Origin: JAJEAD01 sp964420925
GTDB taxonomy: Bacteria; Pseudomonadota; Gammaproteobacteria; HK1
Assembly (NCBI GenBank): GCA_964420925.1
Contig: CAYQVB010000085.1
Coordinates: 13,652 to 77,651 of the forward strand
Length of the DNA stretch: 64,000 bases
Direction of reading: 5' to 3'
Both the position numbers and the translations under genes were made by a program. Positions 16,740-24,897 of this stretch are shown here, in pieces (positions within the stretch are counted from its first letter, which is position 1; each line of letters begins with the position of its first letter). The notes below the pieces were generated by a model. That model did not search any database, was not told the DNA's origin, and saw only the letters and a list, made by a program, of their open reading frames with translations.

Positions 16740-18824
16740 ATGCTGAGAGACATCCATCGCTGGGGAACGGTCGTCGTCGGGCTCACCCTGTTGCTCGGCA
16801 TGGCAAAGCTGGATCTGCTCCCGATCCAGACCTTCCCCGAGGCCCTGGTCCAGGGCTTCACCTTCGCGGAGTGGGTCAACGCGATCGAGGACTGGTTGCG
16901 TGAGCACTATCGCTGGCTCACGCGCGGCATTTCCGAAGGGCTCGCGGTAGCCCTCGGGGCGGCGGAAGACTTTCTGCTCGGAGTGCCCTGGTTCGTGGTG
17001 GCCCTCGGCATCGCGCTCGTCGCGCTTCGCTACGGCGGCCTTCGCCTGGCGATCTTCTGCGTGGTGGCGGTCGTCTTCTGGGGCGTGGTGGACATGTGGA
17101 AGCCCGCGATGGAGACGCTCGGCCTGATCGGAATCTCCGTGATCCTCTCGGTGGTCATCGGGGTGCTGGTCGGGGTGGCCTGCTCGCAGAGCAACGTGCT
17201 GTGGTCGGTGGTGCGCCCGATCCTGGACACCATGCAGACGATGCCCACTTTCGTCTACCTCATTCCCGCTATCTTCTTCTTCGGCATCGGGGATCCGCCG
17301 GCGGTGGCCGCCACCGTCATCTACGCACTGCCGCCCGCGGTGCGCCTGACCAACCTCGGCATCCGTCAGGTCTCGGCGGAGACGGTGGAGGCGGCCCGCG
17401 CCTTCGGCTCCACCACCGCCCAGATCCTCGTCAAGGTGCAGCTTCCGCTCGCGATGCCCTCCATCATGATGGGCGTCAACCAGACCGTGATGATGGGGCT
17501 CGGCATGGTGGTGATCGCGACCTTCATCGGCGCCGGCGGCCTCGGCTACGAGGTGTGGGGGGCCTTGCGGCGGATCAAGGTCGGGTGGGCGCTGGAGGGC
17601 GGCCTGTGCATCGTCTTCATGGCGGTCCTGTTCGACCGGCTCGGCTACGCGATAAGCCAGGCGCGGGAAGGGCGGGCGATGTCGCGTTTCCGCCTGCTCC
17701 CGGAGCGCTTCGAGCACCAGCCCCTCGCGCGCGCGATTGAACACGCAATCGGTCTGGTCTACGCGGGGGTCGGCGCGATATCGCGCGGGTTCACCGGATG
17801 CCTCGCCTGGGTGGTCGAGCGGGGGGCACGCCTGATCTCCGGTGACGACAGCGCTCGTGGGCTGGGAAACCTCATCACCCGCCACGCGTTCTTCGTGACC
17901 AGCCTCGCCCTGCTCGTCGGCCTCGTCGTCATCGATCGCTACTTCGCGAGCTTCGGCGCCTTCCCGGAGGCGTGGGAGTACTCGATCCGCAAGCCGGTGG
18001 ACCGGGCGCTCAACGAGCTCAAGGTACACGAAGGATTCTACGCCTTCACCACCTTCATCCGCGGGGCGGTGTTCAACTGGATCCTCGACCCGCTCGCGGA
18101 CTTCCTGGCCTGGCTGCCCTGGTGGTACTTCACCGGAATCGTCGCCCTCGTAGCATGGATGTCGGCGGGTCGGACGGTGGCGCTGGTCTCGGTCGCCTGC
18201 CTGCTCTTCATCGGTGCGGTCGACCTGTGGTCGGTTTCGATGTTCACGCTCGCGACCATTCTCGCCTCGGTGCTCATCTGCATGATCATCGGGCTGCCGA
18301 TCGGGATCCTCGCCGCATGCAGCAACGTCTTCGAATCCATCGTGCGCCCGATCCTCGACGCGATGCAGACCATGCCGCCCTTCGTCTACCTGGTGCCGGT
18401 CCTGATGTTCTTCGGCGGCAACGTGGTCTCCGCGGTCATCGCCACCGTGATCTACGCGGTGCCTCCGCTCATCCGCTTGACGAATCTCGGGATCCGGGAG
18501 GTGTCGGCGCAGTCGATCGAGGCGGCGCACTCCTTCGGCTCCACGTTCCTGCAGACGCTGACCAAGGTGAAGCTGCCGCTCGCGATTCCCTCGATCATGA
18601 TGGGCGTGAACCAGGCGGTCATATTCGCCGTCGCGATGACGGTCATCACCCCGCTCATCGGTGGCGCGGGACTCGGCCAGGAGGTCTTTACCGCCCTGTC
18701 GGTGGTGAACACCGGCCAGGGTTTCGAGGCGGGGCTCGCCATCGTCTTCATCGCGGTCGTCATGGACCGCATCACGCAAGCCTGGAGCCGGCAGCGGCAG
18801 ACGGCGCTCGGGCTCCAGTCTTGA
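16740..18824 (+). CDS. Double-length ABC permease, betaine/choline (ProW/OpuAB) type
   Basis: Inner-membrane permease of 694 residues, about twice the usual ProW core. It contains two homologous binding-protein-dependent permease domains in one chain. Each has the same order: RPILD.MQTMP.FVYL, then VIYA.PP..RLTNLGIR, then an EAA coupling loop (SAETVEAARAFGSTTAQILVKV near 212-233; SAQSIEAAHSFGSTFLQTLTKV near 589-610), then LPLA.PSIMMGVNQ. One chain could thus form the whole membrane channel. The ATG at 16740 precedes the first membrane segment; its ribosome-binding site is weak (TAAGG). Two binding-protein genes follow directly. No cognate ATPase lies next to it, so the importer must borrow one encoded elsewhere. 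Confidence 0.9.
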   Translation: MLRDIHRWGTVVVGLTLLLGMAKLDLLPIQTFPEALVQGFTFAEWVNAIEDWLREHYRWLTRGISEGLAVALGAAEDFLLGVPWFVVALGIALVALRYGGLRLAIFCVVAVVFWGVVDMWKPAMETLGLIGISVILSVVIGVLVGVACSQSNVLWSVVRPILDTMQTMPTFVYLIPAIFFFGIGDPPAVAATVIYALPPAVRLTNLGIRQVSAETVEAARAFGSTTAQILVKVQLPLAMPSIMMGVNQTVMMGLGMVVIATFIGAGGLGYEVWGALRRIKVGWALEGGLCIVFMAVLFDRLGYAISQAREGRAMSRFRLLPERFEHQPLARAIEHAIGLVYAGVGAISRGFTGCLAWVVERGARLISGDDSARGLGNLITRHAFFVTSLALLVGLVVIDRYFASFGAFPEAWEYSIRKPVDRALNELKVHEGFYAFTTFIRGAVFNWILDPLADFLAWLPWWYFTGIVALVAWMSAGRTVALVSVACLLFIGAVDLWSVSMFTLATILASVLICMIIGLPIGILAACSNVFESIVRPILDAMQTMPPFVYLVPVLMFFGGNVVSAVIATVIYAVPPLIRLTNLGIREVSAQSIEAAHSFGSTFLQTLTKVKLPLAIPSIMMGVNQAVIFAVAMTVITPLIGGAGLGQEVFTALSVVNTGQGFEAGLAIVFIAVVMDRITQAWSRQRQTALGLQS

Positions 18825-18846
18825 ATCTTGGGCTCGAATTTTGGTG

Positions 18847-18862
18847 GAGTTGCACGCAACTC
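18847..18862 (+). promoter_or_regulatory. Short perfect palindrome before the first binding-protein gene
   Basis: GAGTTGC-AC-GCAACTC is a 7-bp perfect inverted repeat with a 2-base centre in the 68-base gap between permease and binding protein. It could be an operator half-site pair or a small mRNA hairpin limiting read-through. No regulator gene is nearby to name. The AGGAGG ribosome-binding site of the next gene follows at about 18880. Confidence 0.35.
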
Positions 18863-18892
18863 GGTTGACAAGGGGAACTCAGGAGGCAAGGT

Positions 18893-19888
18893 ATGAAAAC
18901 CACCAGGCTGCTCGGGCGCTTTCGACTCGCCGCCGCCGCACTGGCGATGGCGCTGATTTCGGCGGTGTCTTCGGCCGATTCCAAGGGCGTCATCACGTTC
19001 CACGAGGGTGACTGGACCGGCAATCTCATCAACGGAAAGATCGTCGAGATCCTCCTGACCGAGGATCTCGGCTACGAGGTCGAGTACATCTTCCTCCCCG
19101 CCGGTCCGCCCGCATGGGAGGCGATTCTCGCCGGTGATATCGACGTCGCCTTCGAGTTCTGGCCAACGGCGAGCCCTGAACGCCACGAGTACATCACGGA
19201 GTTCGGCGGCGACGGCTCGGTCGAGTTCTTTGGCGAGACGGGACTCGTGGGCGAGAGCGGATGGTGGGTGCCGCGCTACGTGATCGAGGGCGACGCGGAG
19301 CGCGGCATCGAGCCTGCGGCGCCGGAACTCGAGGACTGGGAGCAGCTCAACCAGTACGCCTCGATCTTCTCGACCCCGGAAACCGGGGACAAGGGGCGTC
19401 TCGTGGCCTGCCCGATTGCAGCCTGGCAGGTCGGCGACGAGATCCGGGTCAAGAACCTGGAGCTGAATTACGAACCGGTGCTCCTCGGCAGCGAGGTCGC
19501 GCAATGGGCCGAGCTCGAGGCGCACTATGCGCGCGGCGCCCCGGTTCTCATCTACATGTGGGCCCCGCACTGGACCCACGCCAAGTACGACATGGTGCGA
19601 ATCCGCCTTCCCGAGTACACCGACGAGTGCTGGGACGACGCGGGCGGTGGCTGGACGGAGGATGCGGTCTGCGACTGGCCGGACGACATCCCCTACAACT
19701 TCGGGAGTCCCACTCTCAAGGACCGTCATCCCGATGCCCACCATGTCGTGACCCGCTTCAACCTGACGAACAAGCAGCAGACCGACATGGTCTACGAGGT
19801 CGACGTCAACGGGCGCGATGTCGAAGAAGTCGTGCGCGAGTGGATGGCTGCCAACGAGGATCTCTGGCGCGCGTGGCTGCCCATGTAG
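18893..19888 (+). CDS. Betaine/choline-type ABC substrate-binding protein (OpuAC family), copy 1
   Basis: Periplasmic binding protein of 331 residues with a Sec signal peptide (basic start MKTTRLLGRFR, hydrophobic core, AxA-like end SAVSSADS near 24-30). The mature part begins with the family strand GVITFHEGDWTGNL and contains DIDVAFEFWPTASPERHEYI. Tryptophans that could form an aromatic quaternary-amine cage are abundant (GDWTGN, EFWPT, SGWWVP, PHWTH), but the exact cage residues cannot be assigned. An AGGAGG site precedes the ATG. It is 68 bases after the permease stop and about two-thirds to three-quarters identical by eye to the next gene, so the two arose by tandem duplication. Confidence 0.9.
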   Translation: MKTTRLLGRFRLAAAALAMALISAVSSADSKGVITFHEGDWTGNLINGKIVEILLTEDLGYEVEYIFLPAGPPAWEAILAGDIDVAFEFWPTASPERHEYITEFGGDGSVEFFGETGLVGESGWWVPRYVIEGDAERGIEPAAPELEDWEQLNQYASIFSTPETGDKGRLVACPIAAWQVGDEIRVKNLELNYEPVLLGSEVAQWAELEAHYARGAPVLIYMWAPHWTHAKYDMVRIRLPEYTDECWDDAGGGWTEDAVCDWPDDIPYNFGSPTLKDRHPDAHHVVTRFNLTNKQQTDMVYEVDVNGRDVEEVVREWMAANEDLWRAWLPM

Positions 19889-19973
19889 GTTCGAGGGGGA
19901 GCGCGGTATGCGGATCATGCCCGGCCCACCCCCAAGCTGGAAACAGAAGATGTTTCACAAAGGAGTGAAGAGG

Positions 19974-20960
19974 ATGTTTGACAAGAAGCTGATGCGGAGG
20001 CTGTCGGCCGTGGTTGCCGGGGCGGCGCTTGCGCTGTTCGCAAGCGTGTCCATGGCCGGGTCGAAGGGTCTGATCAAGTTCCACGAGGGCGATTGGACCG
20101 GCAACCTCATCCAGGGAAAGATTGCCGAGATCATCGTCAGCGAGGAGCTGGGCTACGAAGTCGAGTACGTGTTCCTTCCCGCCGGCCCTCCCGCCTGGGA
20201 AGCGATGCTCGCCGGTGACATCGACATCGCCTTCGAGTTCTGGCCGACGTACTCCCCGGAGCGGCACAACTACATTACGGAGTTCGGAGGAGACGGCTCC
20301 GTCGAGTACTTCGGCGATACCGGCCTCGTCGGCAAGAGCGGCTGGTACGTCCCGCGTTACATGATCGAGGGGGACGAGAGCCGTGGCATCGAGGCGACGG
20401 CCCCGGATCTGGAGAGCTGGGAGCAGCTCAACAAGTACAAGGCGCTCTTCGCGACACCGGAGACCGCGCCGAAGGGGCGCTTGCTCGCGTGTCCCATTCC
20501 CGCTTGGCAGGCCGGCGACGAGCTTCGGGTCGAGAAGCTGGAGTTGGACTACCACCCCGTGGTGCTCGGCACGGAGATCGCGCAGTTCGCGGAGCTCGAA
20601 TCCGCCTACTCCCGCGGCGAGCCATTGCTGCTCTTCTCGTGGGAGCCGCACTGGACGCACGCCCAGTACGACTTGGTGAAGCTCCGGCTGCCCGAGTACA
20701 CGGATGAATGCTTCGATGCCGAGCAGGGCTGGGTGGAACCCTGCGACTGGCCGGACGAGCTGCCCTACAACTTCGGCAGCGTCACCCTCAAGGACCGTCA
20801 CCCCGACGTCCACCACTTCATCCGGAACTTCAAGATGACCAACGAGCAGCAGACGGCCATGGTCTTCGAAGTGGACGTCAAGGAGCGCGACATAGATGAA
20901 GTGGTGCGCGAGTGGATGGCCGCCAACGAGGACGTTTGGCGGGCGTGGCTGGCGATGTAG
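19974..20960 (+). CDS. Betaine/choline-type ABC substrate-binding protein (OpuAC family), copy 2
   Basis: Periplasmic binding protein of 328 residues, paralogous to the preceding gene along its whole length (shared GDWTGNLI, LPAGPPAWEA, AFEFWPT, FGGDGSVE, LKDRHPD, VVREWMAANED). The signal peptide is MFDKKLMRRLSAVVAGAALA with cleavage probably after SMA. The ATG at 19974 has AGGAG eight bases upstream; longer in-frame starts would run back into the previous gene. Differences cluster in some aromatic positions (WWVP becomes WYVP, YMWAPHW becomes FSWEPHW), suggesting a different ligand preference such as another betaine or DMSP. No ATPase follows. Confidence 0.9.
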   Translation: MFDKKLMRRLSAVVAGAALALFASVSMAGSKGLIKFHEGDWTGNLIQGKIAEIIVSEELGYEVEYVFLPAGPPAWEAMLAGDIDIAFEFWPTYSPERHNYITEFGGDGSVEYFGDTGLVGKSGWYVPRYMIEGDESRGIEATAPDLESWEQLNKYKALFATPETAPKGRLLACPIPAWQAGDELRVEKLELDYHPVVLGTEIAQFAELESAYSRGEPLLLFSWEPHWTHAQYDLVKLRLPEYTDECFDAEQGWVEPCDWPDELPYNFGSVTLKDRHPDVHHFIRNFKMTNEQQTAMVFEVDVKERDIDEVVREWMAANEDVWRAWLAM

Positions 20961-21103
20961 GGACTCGGGATACGTGGTTCGGGCGTCGGTGCGTGAAATG
21001 CGGCGCCCGGCCGCTCGTCTTTCGGGGCGCGGGCCTACAAACGCCGAGGCCCCGGCGCACGGCCCAAGGGCCGGGAGGCCGCAGGACTGCGTTCCGCGGT
21101 GGC

Positions 21104-21109
21104 TATACT
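21104..21109 (+). promoter_or_regulatory. Possible -10 box (TATACT)
   Basis: TATACT lies 46 bases before the ATG of the small coiled-coil protein gene. No matching -35 hexamer is evident at the right distance, so this is tentative. Confidence 0.25.
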
Positions 21110-21155
21110 GGGATCCTGGCCTGTCGAGGGAACGTGACCAGCATGAGCGGGCGCG

Positions 21156-21497
21156 ATGAAGGTTGAGGACAACGCAAGTCCCCGACGTTGGGCGCCGGAG
21201 TGGATTGCCGTGCTCACCCTCGCCGTGGCGATCATCGCGCTCGGGGGCGGTCTGTTCACATCCCTGAACGCGATGGAATCGCGTCTCCGCGGCGACCTTC
21301 AGGAAATGCGTGAGGACATGCGCTTGATGGAGGCGCGTGTCCGCGAGGACATGGGGTCGATGGAAGACCGCATCCGCGAGGACGTGCGGGAGGTCCGCGC
21401 CGATCTCGGCAATCTTCGGGAACGGGTGACGCGCCTGGAGACTCGCTTCGACGAGGAGTTCCCGCGCGGCGCCCGTTCCGCACTGGAGCTGCTATAG
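21156..21497 (+). CDS. Small membrane-anchored coiled-coil protein
   Basis: 113 residues of unknown function. One hydrophobic segment near 17-36 (IAVLTLAVAIIALGGGLFTS) is followed by a charged heptad-like region (MEARVREDMGSMEDRIREDV and onward) predicted to form a coiled coil. It is therefore an inner-membrane-anchored protein with a cytoplasmic or periplasmic rod. The layout is the same as that of the protein at 35708-36223, though sequence identity is low. Its 3' end overlaps the convergent SDR gene by six bases. Confidence 0.6.
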   Translation: MKVEDNASPRRWAPEWIAVLTLAVAIIALGGGLFTSLNAMESRLRGDLQEMREDMRLMEARVREDMGSMEDRIREDVREVRADLGNLRERVTRLETRFDEEFPRGARSALELL

Positions 21498-22250
21498 CGC
21501 GGTTGCCCCTCCGTCCACGGACAGGGCGACACCGTGGATGTGTCGGGCCCGGTCCGAGGCGAGGAACACTGCCGCATCGGCGATGTCCGCGGCGCTCGCG
21601 AGGCGCCGGTTCGGCGCATCTGCCGCCCAGAGACGCCGACCTTCATCCGGACTGAGGCCCACCTGCGCCGCTTCGTGGACGAGCATCGGGGTGTCCACCG
21701 CACCCGGACAGACCGCGTTGACGCGGACCTTCTCCCGGGCGTGGTCGACCGCCATCGCGCGGGTGAGCGCGATGACCGCGCCCTTCGACGCGCAGTATGC
21801 CGCCACTCCCTCACCCGCCACGATGCCCCACGTGGAGGCGATGTTGACGATGACGCCGCCCCCGGCAGGCACCATTACGCGCACCGCCGCCCGGCTCAGG
21901 TAGAACACGGCGCTGAGATTGACGGCGATGGTCTCTTCCCACTGGGCGTCGCTCGTCCCGGGCGCGTTGCGGTGGTGGATGACGCCCGCACTGTTGACGA
22001 GCACGTCCAGGCTGCCGAGACTTTCTACGCACGTCGCGACCATCACGTCTGCGGCGGCAGAGGTGCCGAGATCATTGGGCACGAAGAAGGCGTTGCCGCC
22101 GCCAAGCTCCGATGCCAGCGCCTCGCCCCGTTCGGCGTTGCGCCCGGTGAGCATCACCTTGGCGCCCTCGTTGGCGAATGCGCGGGCGCATTGCGCGCCG
22201 ATTCCCGAGGTGGCTCCGGTCACCAGTACCGCCTTGCCCGCGAGCCCCAT
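21492..22250 (-). CDS. Short-chain dehydrogenase/reductase (SDR)
   Basis: Classical SDR of 252 residues: cofactor motif VTGATSGIG near 11-19, NSAGV near 88-92, catalytic serine in NIASTWG near 138-144, YxxxK in AAYCASKGA near 154-162, and the C-terminal SVDGGATAL typical of FabG-like proteins. The residue after strand 2 (TGRNAERGEAL) suggests NADP(H). The ATG at 22250 has GGGAGAA upstream. A 54-residue in-frame N-terminal extension lacks family similarity and was excluded. It is the last gene of the minus-strand run beginning at 29383, though 244 bases separate it from the antiporter gene. Substrate unknown. Confidence 0.9.
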   Translation of the reverse strand: MGLAGKAVLVTGATSGIGAQCARAFANEGAKVMLTGRNAERGEALASELGGGNAFFVPNDLGTSAAADVMVATCVESLGSLDVLVNSAGVIHHRNAPGTSDAQWEETIAVNLSAVFYLSRAAVRVMVPAGGGVIVNIASTWGIVAGEGVAAYCASKGAVIALTRAMAVDHAREKVRVNAVCPGAVDTPMLVHEAAQVGLSPDEGRRLWAADAPNRRLASAADIADAAVFLASDRARHIHGVALSVDGGATAL

Positions 22251-22494
22251 GGCGCGTTCTCCCGATTCACCGACTCGCCCGGAGTGTACTGAATCGAGAA
22301 ATTCCGCATGAAGGCGTGCAACCGCCTCGGAGCACCGCGCACCAGCGTCGAATCCGAATCGTGCGCCCCTGCGGCTGCAGGCGGGAACGGGCGCAACTCC
22401 TCTTCGCTGCAACCGATTGCGGAAGCAGTCTCTCGACGATTTCCGCGCTGGTTTCGGAGCCTTCCCGGCCGGCCAGGCCGAAGCGGCCAGGCTT

Positions 22495-24117
22495 TCAGTG
22501 CTCGCCGCGCGCTTCCGCGATGATGAGCTCGAGGATCTCCTGACTGGTGATCATCCCCACGAACGCCCCGGACTTCCGGTCCATCACCGGCAGCACGCTC
22601 AGCGATTGCTCCGTCATGCGCTGCAGCACGTCTTCCACCGGTTCGTCGGGCCATGCCACGGGAGGATCGCGGCGCACGATCCTGTCGAGCCGGGTCGTCG
22701 ACCAGGATTCCTTGGGCACGTAGCGGAGCATGCTGAGCGGCACGATTCCGGCGAGCTCGCCCTCGTCCACGACTACGTAGTCCTGCTGGTGGGGCACTAT
22801 CCACCGGTCGGCGAAGGCGCGGACCGAGAGCTCGGTGCCGGGGTAGGTGCGCGTGCGATCGAGGATGTCTCCGACGTGGATGTCGGTGAGGGCGAAGCGG
22901 GCCAATGAGGGCGGAATGGAGTCGGGCACCTGCGGCGACTGCGATGTCTTGGTCCGATGAATGACCGCGTTGATCGCCGGAGGGGTCAGCAGGATGTAGC
23001 CGAACATGATCAGCACGAGCAGGGAGAAGACGTCCGTCCCGATCGCGCCCGTCTCCAGCAGGACGAGCAGCAAGGCCACCTCCGCCACCCCCTTCGCCAT
23101 CAGCCCGGTAGCCAGTGCGAAGGGCGTGTCCAGTCGGGCCACGAGGGCGCCGATGAGAGCGCCCGCGAACTTCCCGACGAGGGGAACGAGCACCAGCGCC
23201 GCGATGGTCAGTCCCGGCAGCTCCGTGAAGGACAGGCTCATGTGCAGCCCGGCCGCCGCGAAGAACAGGGGCACGAAGAGCCCCTCGGCGGCGCTTCGCA
23301 TCCCCGGGGCGATGTCGCGCCGAACCTGGTAGGGCATCCCGGACAGCGCCGCCCCGAAGAGCAAGGCCCCCAGGGCTCCGTGGAGCCCCATCTTCTCGGC
23401 GCCGACGACCGTGAGAAAGAGTCCGCCGAGCACGAGCCCGAAGGAGAGCTGCGGCACGTACAGGAGGCGTTGCAGCAGCACGATGGCGGGAGGGATTACG
23501 CGGCTGGCGAGCACCCAGGTCACCACCGTGAAGCCGGCAATCTGTGCGAGCAGGACGAGCACGCCGCTCCAGCTCATCTGCGCCGTGTGCTCGCCGATGG
23601 TCAGCCCTACGAGCAGCAGCGCGATGAGCTCGGCGATGAGGGCGGTCGTGAAGATCCGGATCCCGATCGGCTCGCGCAGGTGGCCCTCGTCGACCAGCAC
23701 CTTGGCCGCGAGACCCAGGCTGGTCAGCGAGAGGATCCCGGCGAGAGCGATGGATTCGGTGAAGCTCAGTCCCAGCCCGAAGTCGTAGACGATGTCCGAG
23801 GTGACGGCCATCGCGGCGAGCAAGGGGATGAGGACCGAAAGGGTGGCCGCGACGAAGTAGCGGCCGCGGACCGCGGCCATGAATCCGGAGATGTCGAGCT
23901 CGTCCAGACCGATGAGGAAGAAGAGAAGAAAGATGCCGATTCCCAGGAGAATCTGAATCTCGCCGGTGGGGTGGATGATCTGGGCCACCGGTCCCAGCAG
24001 GATCCCCGTCGCGGTGTACGCGACGATGGCGTTCACCCGGAAGCGGCGCAGACCTCCCTCGACCAGCTTCGCCACCACGATGAGCAGACCGATGGACAGG
24101 AGCGCGTCTTCAATCAT
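22495..24117 (-). CDS. CPA2-family monovalent cation:proton antiporter with C-terminal CBS domains
   Basis: Integral membrane antiporter of 540 residues. Residues 1 to about 395 contain about a dozen hydrophobic segments in the Na+/H+ exchanger fold (YTATGILLGPVAQIIHPTG near 34-52; FLIGLDELDISGF near 67-79). Residues about 410-540 form two CBS motifs (DYVVVDEGELAGIVPLSML and SLSVLPVMDRKSGAFVGMIT), a regulatory module that binds adenine nucleotides in many transporters. No TrkA-N domain is fused, unlike KefB/C. Likely role: K+ or Na+ efflux coupled to protons, gated by cell energy state. It is 104 bases downstream of the site-2 protease gene on the same strand. Confidence 0.88.
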   Translation of the reverse strand: MIEDALLSIGLLIVVAKLVEGGLRRFRVNAIVAYTATGILLGPVAQIIHPTGEIQILLGIGIFLLFFLIGLDELDISGFMAAVRGRYFVAATLSVLIPLLAAMAVTSDIVYDFGLGLSFTESIALAGILSLTSLGLAAKVLVDEGHLREPIGIRIFTTALIAELIALLLVGLTIGEHTAQMSWSGVLVLLAQIAGFTVVTWVLASRVIPPAIVLLQRLLYVPQLSFGLVLGGLFLTVVGAEKMGLHGALGALLFGAALSGMPYQVRRDIAPGMRSAAEGLFVPLFFAAAGLHMSLSFTELPGLTIAALVLVPLVGKFAGALIGALVARLDTPFALATGLMAKGVAEVALLLVLLETGAIGTDVFSLLVLIMFGYILLTPPAINAVIHRTKTSQSPQVPDSIPPSLARFALTDIHVGDILDRTRTYPGTELSVRAFADRWIVPHQQDYVVVDEGELAGIVPLSMLRYVPKESWSTTRLDRIVRRDPPVAWPDEPVEDVLQRMTEQSLSVLPVMDRKSGAFVGMITSQEILELIIAEARGEH

Positions 24118-24221
24118 CAGCGGGTCCGGTCGCGTTGCGGATTCCTGTGTTCATTGGCGTTGGCGGGCGCAGTTCCTGGCGCGTGCGGGCGGCGATTCGG
24201 ACACCTTCGGATTGATGGTCT

Positions 24222-24863
24222 CTACATGACCGTGAGGTAAGGCAGGAGGCGGTCGCTGAGTCCGGCGAGGAAGCTGAACACGGGGACGCCCGCGACGGCA
24301 AGCAGGATGAGCCCCAGCAAAACCCAGCTTCCGTAGCGTCGGTTGAGGTCCCGGTAGCGCACCGCGAGTCCGGGAGGAAGCAGCCACTGCATGATGTAGT
24401 GCCCGTCGAGAGGGCCGATGGGTATCAGGTTGAAGAGCATGAGCAGCAGGTTGATGCGCGCGAGGTAGAGAAAGAACACCCTCGCCGCGGGCTCGTCGAA
24501 CAGGGCGACGTCGTTCATCATCCCCCAGACGAGGACGTTGACGCACAGCGCCGCCAGAATCAGATTCGCGAAGGGGCCGGCGAAGGCGACCGTCGCCTCG
24601 GCCCACGCGTGACGCAGGCGCGCGGGGCTGACCGGCACCGGCCTGGCGTAGCCGAACCCGACTGCGACCACCATCAGCAGCCCCATCGGGTCGATGTGGG
24701 CAAGAGGGTTGAGGGTCAACCGCCCGTGACGCTCGGCGGTATCGTCGCCGAGCAGCTTGGCGCTCGCCGCGTGTCCGAACTCGTGGAAGGAGAGGGACGC
24801 CACGATCGCCGCGAGAATGATGGCGAAGAGCAGGAACTCGCCCTGGGTGAGCAGGCCGATCAT
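24222..24863 (-). CDS. Site-2 protease family (peptidase M50) zinc metalloprotease, compact form
   Basis: Membrane-embedded metalloprotease of 213 residues. HEFGH (residues 27-31) supplies two zinc ligands and the catalytic glutamate, inside the first hydrophobic segment. The distal ligand motif FNLIPIGPLDGHYI (near 144-157, D153) lies in a later segment. This is the minimal transmembrane core of the rhomboid-like SpoIVFB/S2P group, lacking the PDZ domains of RseP. Short members of this kind are widespread and mostly of unknown target. The ATG at 24863 was chosen; an upstream in-frame start would overlap the preceding gene's end. Confidence 0.88.
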   Translation of the reverse strand: MIGLLTQGEFLLFAIILAAIVASLSFHEFGHAASAKLLGDDTAERHGRLTLNPLAHIDPMGLLMVVAVGFGYARPVPVSPARLRHAWAEATVAFAGPFANLILAALCVNVLVWGMMNDVALFDEPAARVFFLYLARINLLLMLFNLIPIGPLDGHYIMQWLLPPGLAVRYRDLNRRYGSWVLLGLILLAVAGVPVFSFLAGLSDRLLPYLTVM

Positions 24864-24897
24864 GTTGAGTCGCTTCCGTCGCTGCTGCCTTGGCGCC

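Noticed and set aside
16272..18779. Very long antisense open frame (835 codons) across the betaine-type permease
   Set aside because: Composition is low-complexity H/D/R/E-rich, typical of the complement of a GC-rich membrane protein gene, whose own frame has clear family motifs.
18865..18870. TTGACA resembling a consensus -35 box
   Set aside because: The matching -10 position would fall in the start codon region and shows no TATAAT-like sequence.
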